DNA from: Firm-04 sp045627405
GTDB lineage: Bacteria; Bacillota; Clostridia; Oscillospirales; Ruminococcaceae
Assembly (NCBI GenBank): GCA_045627405.1
Contig: JAZQNP010000059.1
Span: 1 to 60,562, forward strand
Direction: 5' to 3'
Length of the DNA: 60,562 bases
Below, in pieces: positions 33,114 to 41,086 of this stretch (position 1 is its first letter; every line of letters begins with the position of its first letter). The translations under genes and the position numbers were made by a program. The notes beneath the pieces are model-generated. The model searched no databases. It was given only the letters and a program-made list of their open reading frames with translations, and was not told the DNA's origin.

Positions 33114-33752
33114 TTATGCAAGCGGCTCGGTCAGCCAGACAACTGTGACTTCGCCGGTGATTGGAATTTTCGGGTTCTGCAATTCTTCGGAAAGAGAAAT
33201 GTTTTTTGCAGCCCAACCACGGTCTGCCATTGTCCGCAGCTTCATATGCTGCATCCTGTGCGCGCCGTTTGTCAGAATTTCATCAAAGCCGGAGACTTTG
33301 CATTGCAGCGCCGCAGCGATTTCTTCCGCCTTTGCCTTTGCACACTGTACCGCAGCATCGAGCGCTGCCTGCTTCTGCTGTTCCTCGTCATTCAGCTTGA
33401 CGGACACTGTGTAGGTCACACTGTCCGTCTTTGCCAACAAATCGGTGACGGCTTCGCGCACATGATTATTTGCGGGGATACGCAGCAACAGATTGCGGGA
33501 ATAGCTGAAATACTCCTTATTTTTGCGCTCGTCGAAACGAGATTTGCCCACTGTTTCAGCTTCAGCAGTAATCTGCGACGGCTCAATTTGCAAGTCAGTC
33601 TTCAACGCTTGCAGGAGTGTCTCTGTCTGCGCTTTACCGGCTGTGATTGCCGCGCCTGAGCTTTCTCTTTCCGCATACACAGTAACGGAAATCTGGTAGA
33701 AATCAGGGTCAAATTCCAATCTGACAGAACCCTCTGTTGTAATTTTTCCCAT
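33114..33752 (-). CDS. SIMPL-domain (DUF541) protein inside the gat operon
   Basis: 212 residues. The fold of SIMPL/DUF541 proteins is suggested by the opening beta strand (GSVRLEFDPDFYQISVTVYAERES), the helix with TLLQALKTDLQIEPSQITAE, the basic SRFDERKNKEYFSYSRNLLLRI segment and the Ala-rich helix AALDAAVQCAKAKAEEIAAAL. Most SIMPL proteins are exported; this one has no signal peptide. It lies between gatA (gap about 18 bp, filled by a 7-mer repeat) and gatB (stop overlapping the ribosome site). Its role is unknown, and operon membership need not mean a role in amidation. Confidence 0.8.
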   Translation of the reverse strand: MGKITTEGSVRLEFDPDFYQISVTVYAERESSGAAITAGKAQTETLLQALKTDLQIEPSQITAEAETVGKSRFDERKNKEYFSYSRNLLLRIPANNHVREAVTDLLAKTDSVTYTVSVKLNDEEQQKQAALDAAVQCAKAKAEEIAAALQCKVSGFDEILTNGAHRMQHMKLRTMADRGWAAKNISLSEELQNPKIPITGEVTVVWLTEPLA

Positions 33753-33770
33753 AACAGTTCCCTCGCCGCA

Positions 33771-35237
33771 TCATTCCGCATTCCGCATTCCGCATTCCGC
33801 ATTTTCATAAGCATACGCTGCCTGATAGAGCTTTGCCTCCGAGAATGCCGGACCGATGAGCTGGAAGCCGACCGGCAGCTGCACGGTGCCGTCAGCCGAT
33901 GCGGTTGTGCCGCAGGGCACGGAAATCGCGGGCAGACCGCCGAGGTTCACTGGCACGGTGCAGATGTCACCGAGTGCCATCTCCATCGGGTCGCTGGATT
34001 TCTCACCGATTTTATAGGCAGGTGTCGGCGCGACCGGCGTCAGCAGCATGTCATAGGTTTGGAAGAGATCGGCAAACGCGCGGATGAGCAGCGTTCTTGC
34101 CTGCTGTGCCTTTTTGTAGTAGGCATCGTAATAGCCTGCGGAAAGAACGTAGTTGCCGAGCAGAATGCGGCGGCGAACTTCCCTGCCGAAGCCCTGCGTG
34201 CGTGTTTTGCGGTAGAGCTGATCGAGGTCTTCGATGCCCTCGGCACGAAATCCGTAGCGGATGCCGTCAAAGCGCGCGAGATTCGACGATGCCTCCGCGC
34301 AGCACAGGACATAGTAGGCAGGCAGCGCGTAGCTGACAGCGGGGAGGGAGCATTCTTCAATGACCGCGCCCGCCTGTTCGAGTGCTTTTGCGGCATTGCG
34401 GACCAGCTCTGCAACGGCAGGCGAGATGCCTGCGCCGAAATACTCTTTCGGCAGACCGATGCGCATACCGCGAAGATCTTTGCCGAGCAGCGAGGAATAA
34501 TCGGTGCTGAATTCCGGCAGCGATGTTGAATCGCGGCGGTCGTGGCAGGAGATTGCTTCGAGCACCTTTGCGTTATCGGCAACGGTCTTGGTGAGCGGGC
34601 CGATCTGGTCAAAGCTGGACGCATATGCGACAAGACCGTAACGCGAGACAGTACCGTAAGTGGGCTTCATGCCGACGACGCCGCAGAAGGAAGCGGGCTG
34701 ACGGATGGAGCCGCCGGTATCGGAACCGATGGCGAAAGCGCATTCATCGGCAGCGACAGCAGCCGCGGAGCCGCCGGAGGAACCGCCCGGCACATAGTCG
34801 ATTGCCGCGGGGTTGCGGGTCAGACCGAGCGCGGAGGATTCCGAGGAGCTGCCCATCGCGAATTCATCCATGTTGGTTTTGCCGAGCATGACCGCACCGG
34901 CTTTTTTGAGCTGCTCGGTCACGCATGCGTCATAGACCGGCAGCCAGTTTCCGAGCATTTTGGAGGCGCAGGTTGTGCGCACGCCTTTGGTGCAGATGTT
35001 GTCTTTCATCGCAAACGGGATACCGGTCAGCGCACCGGCGGTGCCGTCTTTCAGCATGGCATCAGCGGCATCCGCCTGTCTGTATGCCTCTTCTTCGGCA
35101 ACAGTCAGGTATGCACCGATCATGCCGTCCTTTTCTGCGATTGCACGCAGGGCATCTGCGGCGAGTTCGCGCGCAGACACTTCACGTTTTTGCAGCAGCT
35201 CCGAGAGCGCGACAATATTCATTTTTGTGTATTCCAT
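33771..35237 (-). CDS. gatA: Asp/Glu-tRNA amidotransferase subunit A
   Basis: 488 residues. Amidase-signature enzyme that supplies ammonia from glutamine. The catalytic triad is visible: Lys 78 in PFAMKDN, cis-Ser 153 in GGSSGGS and Ser 177 in SDTGGSIRQP. The body runs to the usual C-terminus near LYQAAYAYE. The last ten residues (NAECGMRNAE) come from translation of a 7-bp repeat tract (33773-33806), so the native end was probably replaced by repeat DNA. AAAGGGGG lies before the ATG. 18 bp behind gatC. Confidence 0.97.
   Translation of the reverse strand: MEYTKMNIVALSELLQKREVSARELAADALRAIAEKDGMIGAYLTVAEEEAYRQADAADAMLKDGTAGALTGIPFAMKDNICTKGVRTTCASKMLGNWLPVYDACVTEQLKKAGAVMLGKTNMDEFAMGSSSESSALGLTRNPAAIDYVPGGSSGGSAAAVAADECAFAIGSDTGGSIRQPASFCGVVGMKPTYGTVSRYGLVAYASSFDQIGPLTKTVADNAKVLEAISCHDRRDSTSLPEFSTDYSSLLGKDLRGMRIGLPKEYFGAGISPAVAELVRNAAKALEQAGAVIEECSLPAVSYALPAYYVLCCAEASSNLARFDGIRYGFRAEGIEDLDQLYRKTRTQGFGREVRRRILLGNYVLSAGYYDAYYKKAQQARTLLIRAFADLFQTYDMLLTPVAPTPAYKIGEKSSDPMEMALGDICTVPVNLGGLPAISVPCGTTASADGTVQLPVGFQLIGPAFSEAKLYQAAYAYENAECGMRNAE
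33773..33806. repeat. ATTCCGC tandem 7-mer at the end of gatA
   Basis: Four perfect ATTCCGC units followed by ATTTTC. The same unit forms the inner arrays of the element at 5683-5935. Here it includes the gatA stop and C-terminal codons. Confidence 0.85.
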
Positions 35238-35255
35238 AGAAAGAAGCCCCCTTTC

Positions 35256-35543
35256 TCAGCCGATGACCTTTGGCAGCGAGATCAGACCGTCTTCGGAAAC
35301 AGTGCCCGAAAGCAGCAGATCGCGGTCAAGGCGGGATGCGGCAGGCACATCTTCGCGCAGCACGTTTTCAAGCGGTGCGATATGCGCAGTCGGCTCCACG
35401 CCATCGGTATCGAGGGCAGAGAGCTGCTGAAAGAATGTCAGCATCTCTGCAATGCTGGAAGAGAGAGCCTCGGTTTCTTCTTCCGGGATGTCCAGTCTGG
35501 ACAGCCATGCGAGTGTATCCAGTGTTTTTGCATCAAGCTGCAT
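35256..35543 (-). CDS. gatC: Asp/Glu-tRNA amidotransferase subunit C
   Basis: 95 residues, the normal GatC length. It wraps around GatA and holds GatAB together. Typical features: LAWLSRLDIPEEETEALSSSIAEMLTFFQQLSALDTDGVEPTAH and the C-terminal LREDVPAASRLDRDLLL. The start MQLDAK follows AAAAGGAG. First gene of gatC-gatA-SIMPL-gatB, transcribed from 35581-35609. Presence of GatCAB implies that Gln-tRNA and/or Asn-tRNA is made indirectly. Confidence 0.95.
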   Translation of the reverse strand: MQLDAKTLDTLAWLSRLDIPEEETEALSSSIAEMLTFFQQLSALDTDGVEPTAHIAPLENVLREDVPAASRLDRDLLLSGTVSEDGLISLPKVIG

Positions 35544-35580
35544 ATGAATATTCTCCTTTTGGCAGATTCTGTTCAGTATT

Positions 35581-35609
35581 AGTATAGCATATTTCCCTTG
35601 GAATTGCAA
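35581..35609 (-). promoter_or_regulatory. Promoter of the gat operon
   Basis: On the minus strand TTGCAA, 17-bp spacer, TATACT. Confidence 0.7.
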
Positions 35610-35620
35610 GATTTCGTGAG

Positions 35621-35701
35621 AAAAAAGAAAAAACGGTTGTTCTTTCGGAGCCTGGATGCAAAAGAAGACAACCGTTTGCCTTTGATTGTGAAAATGTATT
35701 T
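35621..35701 (-). ncRNA. Candidate small RNA (about 80 nt)
   Basis: A minus-strand promoter-like site (35708-35736) is followed by about 80 nt with no ORF. The segment ends in a hairpin whose arms are AAACGGTTGT and ACAACCGTTT (35631-35677) and a long T run (plus-strand A run 35621-35630). The stem encloses a 27-nt loop with extra pairing. It may be a small RNA, or only an insulating terminator in front of gatC. Confidence 0.35.
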
Positions 35702-35707
35702 CTTTTG

Positions 35708-35736
35708 ATTTTATGCGGATTTTTGAGGATCTGCAA
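35708..35736 (-). promoter_or_regulatory. Possible promoter of the 80-nt RNA
   Basis: On the minus strand TTGCAG, 17-bp spacer, TAAAAT. Matches are moderate. Confidence 0.4.
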
Positions 35737-35858
35737 TCAGGAGCACGGCATCGCCCGCGCAACAAAAATGCCGCAGAATTGCGCGAATTGCTAAGACTCA
35801 CAGTGAGAAACAAGCATATTGCACAATATTGATATAAAAAGTTGGTGTAAAATGCCGA

Positions 35859-35887
35859 TTGACACGAGGGGCGATCTGTGATATTTT
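35859..35887 (+). promoter_or_regulatory. Promoter of the galactan operon
   Basis: TTGACA, 17-bp spacer ending TGTGA, TATTTT. The weak -10 fits a regulated promoter. Confidence 0.65.
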
Positions 35888-35894
35888 AAAAAAA

Positions 35895-35910
35895 GCGCAA
35901 ACGCTTGCGC
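35895..35910 (+). promoter_or_regulatory. LacI-family operator
   Basis: GCGCAAACGCTTGCGC, a near-perfect palindrome with the central CG typical of LacI-family sites, at the predicted transcription start of the GH53 gene. The likely ligand is the LacI-family protein at 46199; a CcpA-type cre site is the alternative. Confidence 0.7.
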
Positions 35911-35935
35911 AATCGAAGAAAGGACGCAGAAAGAG

Positions 35936-37879
35936 ATGCACAGGCAAGTCGGCAAAGGGACAGCGGTAGCAGCGGCGGCGATGATGCTGATGCTGACCGG
36001 CTGTTCGCTGAATCACGGCGCGGCAGAGACACTCTATGTAAAGAAAATTGACGGACTTTCGGAAGATTTCATCATGGGCTGCGACATATCCACGGTGCTG
36101 TCGCTGGAAGCGGCAGGCGTGAAGTACTATGATTTTGACGGAAAGGAAGCAGATCTCTTTTCTGTGCTGCATGAGAGCGGCATCAATTATATCCGCGTGC
36201 GCGTGTGGAACGATCCGTACGATGCAGAAGGCAACGGCTACGGCGGCGGCAACTGTGACGCAGAGACGGCAGGCGAGATCGGCAGGCGTGCAGCGGAAGC
36301 GGGCATGAAGCTGCTGGTGGATTTCCATTATTCCGATTTCTGGGCAGATCCGGGCAAGCAGATGGTGCCGAAAGCGTGGGCGCAGATGGAACTGGAAGAA
36401 AAGACGCAGGCACTTTATGATTACACCTGCGATGCGCTGACGACGATTCAGAACGCCGGTGCCGATATCGGCATGGTGCAGATCGGCAACGAAACTAACG
36501 GCGCGATGTGCGGCGAAAAGATTTGGATGCACATTTATTATCTGATGGATGCCGGCTCGCGGGCAGTGCGTGCAACCGTGCCGGAGGCGAAGGTTGCGGT
36601 GCATTTTGCAAATCCGGAGTCATCGGACAATATGAAGAATTACGCGTATAAGCTCGCGTATTACGATCTTGATTATGATGTATTCGCATCGTCCTATTAC
36701 CCCTTCTGGCACGGCACAACGGAAAACCTGACCGAAGTGCTGTCCTTTATCGGGGAGACCTACGACAAGCAGGTTATGGTTGCGGAGACATCCTATGCGT
36801 ATACGCTGGACGACGGCGATGACAATGCCAATTCCATCGGAGAAACCGTCAATTACGAAAAGCCCTATCCGATCACGGTGCAGGGGCAGTCGCGTGCAAT
36901 CGCGGATGTGATTTCGGCGGTTGTGAATGTCGGAGAACGCGGCATCGGCATGTTCTACTGGGAACCGGCATGGCTGCCTGTGCCGGGTGAGACACGGGAA
37001 GAACGTGCCGCGCTCTGGGAGCAGTACGGTGCCGGCTGGGCATCGAGTTATTCGGCTGGATACGATCCGGAGGATGCAGGGCAGTATTACGGCGGATCGG
37101 CTTGGGATAATCAGGCACTCTTTGATTTTTCCGGACATCCGCTGGCATCGCTGAAAACCTTCGCGCTGGTGCGCAGCGGCAACGAAACGGAGCCGGTGCC
37201 GGATGCGGTCAAGGACGCGGAAATTACCGTGCGCCTCGGGGAAGCGGTCACGCTGCCGGAGACGGTCTCTGCGATTTACACCGACGGCAGCCAGCAGGAG
37301 ATTGCGGTTACATGGGAAGCAGCCGATCTGGATGCGATGACGAACGGCGACCCTGCTGTTTATACCGTCAACGGGACTGCCGACGGCAGAGAAGCAGTCT
37401 GCCGCGTGTCGATGGTTGCGGCAAATTACGTTGATAATTACAGCTTTGAGGATGACGACCGAAGTATGTGGGAGATCGAGAATGTCGGAGACAAGACGAC
37501 ACAGATCGACTTTCAGCAGAAGGCTCTCGATGCGGTGACGGGTGAATATTCGCTGCATTTCTGGGGCGAGAACGGCACGGACTTCATCGCACAGCAAAAG
37601 CTGACGGGCATACCGGCGGGGAGCTACCGCTTTTCACTTTCCATTCAGGGCGGATTCAGCAGCGATGACGACACGCAGGACATTCAGCTCATCTGCACCG
37701 TCAACGGAAAAGAATATACGGCACCGGCTTCTGTCAGTGAATGGAATGTCTGGACAGAGCCTGCGGTGACGGGGATTGAGATTCCGGAGGGAGCCGAGGT
37801 AACGGTCGGCATTCACGTCAAAGCGGGCAGACAGTCATGGGGTACGGTTGATGATTTTCTGCTGAACCCTGAGAAATAA
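35936..37879 (+). CDS. Extracellular GH53 endo-beta-1,4-galactanase lipoprotein with C-terminal module
   Basis: 647 residues. The lipoprotein signal ends LMLTGC (Cys 23). The GH53 barrel covers about 43-405: FIMGCDISTV, VRVWNDPYD, LLVDFHYSDFWADP, the acid/base Glu 186 in VQIGNETNG and the nucleophile Glu 284 in MVAETSYAYT. A bacterial Ig-like domain follows (about 425-475, EITVRLGEAVTLPETVSAIYTDGS), then a C-terminal beta-sandwich (about 480-647, YSFEDDDRSMWEIEN...) resembling the CBM61 galactan-binding modules often attached to GH53. It would cut pectic beta-1,4-galactan or type I arabinogalactan at the cell surface. First gene of the locus, under the operator at 35895. Confidence 0.93.
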   Translation: MHRQVGKGTAVAAAAMMLMLTGCSLNHGAAETLYVKKIDGLSEDFIMGCDISTVLSLEAAGVKYYDFDGKEADLFSVLHESGINYIRVRVWNDPYDAEGNGYGGGNCDAETAGEIGRRAAEAGMKLLVDFHYSDFWADPGKQMVPKAWAQMELEEKTQALYDYTCDALTTIQNAGADIGMVQIGNETNGAMCGEKIWMHIYYLMDAGSRAVRATVPEAKVAVHFANPESSDNMKNYAYKLAYYDLDYDVFASSYYPFWHGTTENLTEVLSFIGETYDKQVMVAETSYAYTLDDGDDNANSIGETVNYEKPYPITVQGQSRAIADVISAVVNVGERGIGMFYWEPAWLPVPGETREERAALWEQYGAGWASSYSAGYDPEDAGQYYGGSAWDNQALFDFSGHPLASLKTFALVRSGNETEPVPDAVKDAEITVRLGEAVTLPETVSAIYTDGSQQEIAVTWEAADLDAMTNGDPAVYTVNGTADGREAVCRVSMVAANYVDNYSFEDDDRSMWEIENVGDKTTQIDFQQKALDAVTGEYSLHFWGENGTDFIAQQKLTGIPAGSYRFSLSIQGGFSSDDDTQDIQLICTVNGKEYTAPASVSEWNVWTEPAVTGIEIPEGAEVTVGIHVKAGRQSWGTVDDFLLNPEK

Positions 37880-37911
37880 AAGAGACTGCACCAAAGTAAG
37901 GAGGTTGTCAC

Positions 37912-39744
37912 TTGGAGGAGAAATTCATATTAAACCTGATTCACCGTCCGGAGCTTGCGCCGGAATATGCGGAAAAGGTGACCGGACAGGGCAAAAAGGA
38001 GGACATCTCCCGCGGAGAATTGCGTGACGAATCGCTGGATATTTTCATTTTCCAGCAGGATGTTGCGCACAGAAACGGTCTGCGCACAACGATTGAGATG
38101 ACATATGCTTCACTGTTTTCAAAGGAAGCTGTGCGACTTGCGAAAGAACATCACGCGCAGTACGGCGATGAGATCGGCTTGTCGCTGCTGGGGCTCCCGT
38201 GCAAGGAATTCCGCGAGAAATATCAGACAAAGGATTTTTGCATCTGGATGTTCTCGATCGAGGACAAAAAGGCGATTGTCGATGATGTGTTCGGCAAATT
38301 CTATGAGCAGTTCGGCTTTTATCCGCATTCCACCGGTTCCTATTACATGGACGCCGAGCTGACAAATTACATCAAGGAAAAATATCCGGAGGTCGTCTGC
38401 GCGGTCGCAACCTGCTGGGAAGAGGGACCGAAGGCATATCACACCTGCAACAACAGCTGGTACACGCTGATGGACGGCGGTCCGTGGGCTCCGTGGATCC
38501 CCTCGAAGCAGAACACGCACGCCCCGGCTGCAAATGAAGCAGAGGACAGCGGCATCGTGGCGATTCCGCATCTGTCACGCGATCTGCTTGCCTGCTATGA
38601 CGGCAACGGTTCCAATTTCGGCACGCATCCGCAGAATGTGCTGCGCGGCATGATTTACCGCGACGGTGAATTTCCCTATCTCTTCAACCTGATTGACCAG
38701 TACCGGCATCTGGCGAAGTACAATGACGGCATTGCGTACAATATGATGTTTGTCGGACCGGGCTGGCTCAATAAGCTCGGACGCTGGGAATCACCCTATG
38801 AGCTGCTCGCAAAGAGCTATGAGGACGGTCTTGCGTATTACGGTCAGCTCAAAAAGGAAGGCAAGCTCATCGACATGACCATGGAGGAGTTTGCAGCCTT
38901 TTACCGCGAAAACAAGCACTATGAGCAGCCCGAATGCGCACTCTGGCGCGACATTCTGTACGGCAGCGACAAGCAGGTGTTCTGGTACTGTGACCCGTAT
39001 ATGCGCGCCGGAATTGACATGAACCAGGGCGGTGCGCTGTTTGATCTCAGACCGTATGCGGCAAAGCTGGACTGGAAGTTCGGCATCGGCACAAAGCGCG
39101 TACAGGATGTGTCCTATCCGTTTTTGATTCAGATGAATTACCGCGCAGGTTACTTTACGCACTATGCCGGTGAGGGAACGATCCGGAGCTGCAAGATCGC
39201 GTGGAAGGGGCAGGAGACGGACATGTGTCTCTGCCGCACAAAAGCACATTTCTCGCAGGAGGGCAAAAAGCGGATTCTGACGCTGGATCCGGTGGACATC
39301 GTGTTTGACGGACTGTCGGCAAAGATTCAGACGGTCATCACATTTGAAGAGGGCAGTTCGCGGATCGACTATCGCCGCGAAATTCTTGAAATCTCCGACC
39401 CGAACGAGCAGATCGAACTGCATGAATACATCACCGCATGCTACGGCACAACCGAATATCCGGAGGATATGACGGAAATCGTGCTGACGGCAGAGGGCGC
39501 AGAGGGCAAAAAGTCCGTCGCCTACGCCTATAAAAACCGCACGGAGACAGTTTCCGCGGTCAAGACACTGGATGCAGTCATCCCGCCGGTTGAAACCCGT
39601 GTTTCCTTTGGCACACACGAGGAAGCAGAGGGGTATGTGACCGAAGGGTATGCGTTCTCACCGATGTTCACGCTCGGTCTGAGAAAGCATCTGGGGAAAG
39701 GAGAGGTGCTGACGTCATGGCTCAGTCTGCAAAAGGAAAGCTGA
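37912..39744 (+). CDS. Large uncharacterised cytoplasmic protein of the galactan locus
   Basis: 610 residues, no signal peptide. The start is TTG at 37912: AAGGAGG lies seven bases upstream and no ATG competes. The N-terminal half (about 50-330) has features of a (beta/alpha) barrel of the polysaccharide-deacetylase/GH38-GH57 kind (GFYPHSTGSYYMDAELTNYIKE, AVATCWEEG, MYNGFEFP-like FPYLFN). It may belong to the DUF3863/DUF3864-type proteins, but I am not sure. The C-terminal half looks beta-rich (KRILTLDPVDIVFDG, RIDYRREILEI). It overlaps the next gene by 28 bp. Position suggests cytoplasmic processing of imported galacto-oligosaccharides. The reaction is unknown. Confidence 0.82.
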   Translation: MEEKFILNLIHRPELAPEYAEKVTGQGKKEDISRGELRDESLDIFIFQQDVAHRNGLRTTIEMTYASLFSKEAVRLAKEHHAQYGDEIGLSLLGLPCKEFREKYQTKDFCIWMFSIEDKKAIVDDVFGKFYEQFGFYPHSTGSYYMDAELTNYIKEKYPEVVCAVATCWEEGPKAYHTCNNSWYTLMDGGPWAPWIPSKQNTHAPAANEAEDSGIVAIPHLSRDLLACYDGNGSNFGTHPQNVLRGMIYRDGEFPYLFNLIDQYRHLAKYNDGIAYNMMFVGPGWLNKLGRWESPYELLAKSYEDGLAYYGQLKKEGKLIDMTMEEFAAFYRENKHYEQPECALWRDILYGSDKQVFWYCDPYMRAGIDMNQGGALFDLRPYAAKLDWKFGIGTKRVQDVSYPFLIQMNYRAGYFTHYAGEGTIRSCKIAWKGQETDMCLCRTKAHFSQEGKKRILTLDPVDIVFDGLSAKIQTVITFEEGSSRIDYRREILEISDPNEQIELHEYITACYGTTEYPEDMTEIVLTAEGAEGKKSVAYAYKNRTETVSAVKTLDAVIPPVETRVSFGTHEEAEGYVTEGYAFSPMFTLGLRKHLGKGEVLTSWLSLQKES

Positions 39745-39938
39745 ATTTCCGTTGCCCGTCGTGCTTTATGCGCGATATTGACATTGATATGTTTTACGAT
39801 AAGGACAAGAAAGAATACTACTGCATCCGCTGCTGCTATCACGGCAGTGAGCAGGATGTGCTGGAAAAGAATGAAATGGCACGCTTCCGCTATCGGGATA
39901 TGATGAAACGCATCACGGTTTCGGATTATGACGACTGA
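39717..39938 (+). CDS. Small zinc-ribbon protein
   Basis: 73 residues with two CxxC pairs, FRCPSCFM and YCIRCCYHG, 21 residues apart, as in a zinc ribbon. It overlaps the upstream gene by 28 bp and the downstream GH53 by 11 bp, with AAAGGAGAGG before its ATG, so all three are translated together. A nucleic-acid or protein-binding role is usual for such ribbons; none is evident here. It is unusual to find one inside a sugar operon. Confidence 0.75.
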   Translation: MAQSAKGKLNFRCPSCFMRDIDIDMFYDKDKKEYYCIRCCYHGSEQDVLEKNEMARFRYRDMMKRITVSDYDD

Positions 39939-41061
39939 TGACTTTATCTTCGGTATGGACATCTCAACATTGGACGATACCGAGCGCGAAGGCGGAATCT
40001 TCTATGATGAAACCGGAACGGCAAAGCCGCTGTTTGAGATTCTGAAAGCGAACGGCGTCAACGGCATCCGGCTGCGGCTGTGGAATGATCCGTACACAGC
40101 AGACGGCACACCGTACGGCGGAGGCACCTGCGATCTTGCAAAGACTGTTCGCATGGCACGGCGCGTCAAAGAAGCGGGGATGAAGCTTCTTCTGGATTTT
40201 CATTACAGCGATTTCTGGTGTGATCCTGCGCGGCAGGGAACGCCGAAAGCGTGGCGCGGCATGTCACCGGATGCGATGGGTCAGGCATTGTACGATTTCA
40301 CGGCAAAGACCCTGCAAACACTGTCAGAGAACGGCATTCATCCGGACACGGTGCAGGTCGGCAATGAGATCACAAACGGCATGTGCTGGGAGACGGCAAA
40401 ACTCGACCGCACATCACCGGAGACATGGGAACGCAGCTTTGATGCACTGGCGTCTCTGCTGAAAGCGGGGTGCAGCGCAGTGCGCGCAAACAGCTCCGCA
40501 AAGATCATTCTGCATCTGGAACAGAGCGGAAAAAATGATCTTTGGCGCGAATGGTTCGATGCGGCAGCAAAACGACAGCTCGATTTTGACATCATCGGCG
40601 CGTCGTACTATCCGCTGTGGCACGGGACATTCTCGCAGATGCGGGAGAACTTTGAAGATATGATCCGGCGTTACGGCAAGGATGTGCAGATTGTAGAGAC
40701 GGCATATCCGTTCACGACACAGCCGTATCGCGCAGACGGAAAGAAATTCATGATCAGCGATGATTTCAGGCTGGAAGACGGCAGTGCGCCGCCGTACCCG
40801 TTCACAAAGGCGGGGCAGGCAGCGTACATGCGTGAGCTGTTTGAGACCGTATCGCAGATTCCGCGCTGCACGGGTATTTACTACTGGGAACCGGGCTGGC
40901 TCCCGCTCCAAACGTCCACATGGGCGACGAAAGCCGCACTGAAAGAAATCGGTGAGGCGGACAAAGACACCGGTAATGAATGGGCAAATGAATGCCTGTT
41001 TGATTACAGCGGGAAGATCAATCCCGCATTCTCAGAGATCAGACGCGCATCCGCGTGCTGA
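39928..41061 (+). CDS. Signal-less (cytoplasmic) GH53 galactanase
   Basis: 377 residues, a complete GH53 barrel with nothing added. FIFGMDISTL opens the domain. LRLWNDPYT, LLLDFHYSDFWCDP, the acid/base Glu 147 in VQVGNEITNG and the nucleophile Glu 257 in QIVETAYPF are all present. There is no signal peptide, lipobox or anchor, so it should act in the cytoplasm on imported galacto-oligosaccharides. That differs from the usual exported GH53 and from the usual cytoplasmic GH42 step, and no GH42 is in the window. The start at 39928 overlaps the stop of the zinc-ribbon gene. Confidence 0.9.
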   Translation: MTTDDFIFGMDISTLDDTEREGGIFYDETGTAKPLFEILKANGVNGIRLRLWNDPYTADGTPYGGGTCDLAKTVRMARRVKEAGMKLLLDFHYSDFWCDPARQGTPKAWRGMSPDAMGQALYDFTAKTLQTLSENGIHPDTVQVGNEITNGMCWETAKLDRTSPETWERSFDALASLLKAGCSAVRANSSAKIILHLEQSGKNDLWREWFDAAAKRQLDFDIIGASYYPLWHGTFSQMRENFEDMIRRYGKDVQIVETAYPFTTQPYRADGKKFMISDDFRLEDGSAPPYPFTKAGQAAYMRELFETVSQIPRCTGIYYWEPGWLPLQTSTWATKAALKEIGEADKDTGNEWANECLFDYSGKINPAFSEIRRASAC

Positions 41062-41086
41062 CAACAAAAAATAGGAGGAGTTTATC

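Noticed and set aside
33773..33806. CRISPR-like or coding repeat at the end of gatA
   Set aside because: Units are 7 bp and contiguous, without spacers; it is a simple tandem repeat shared with the 5.7-kb element.
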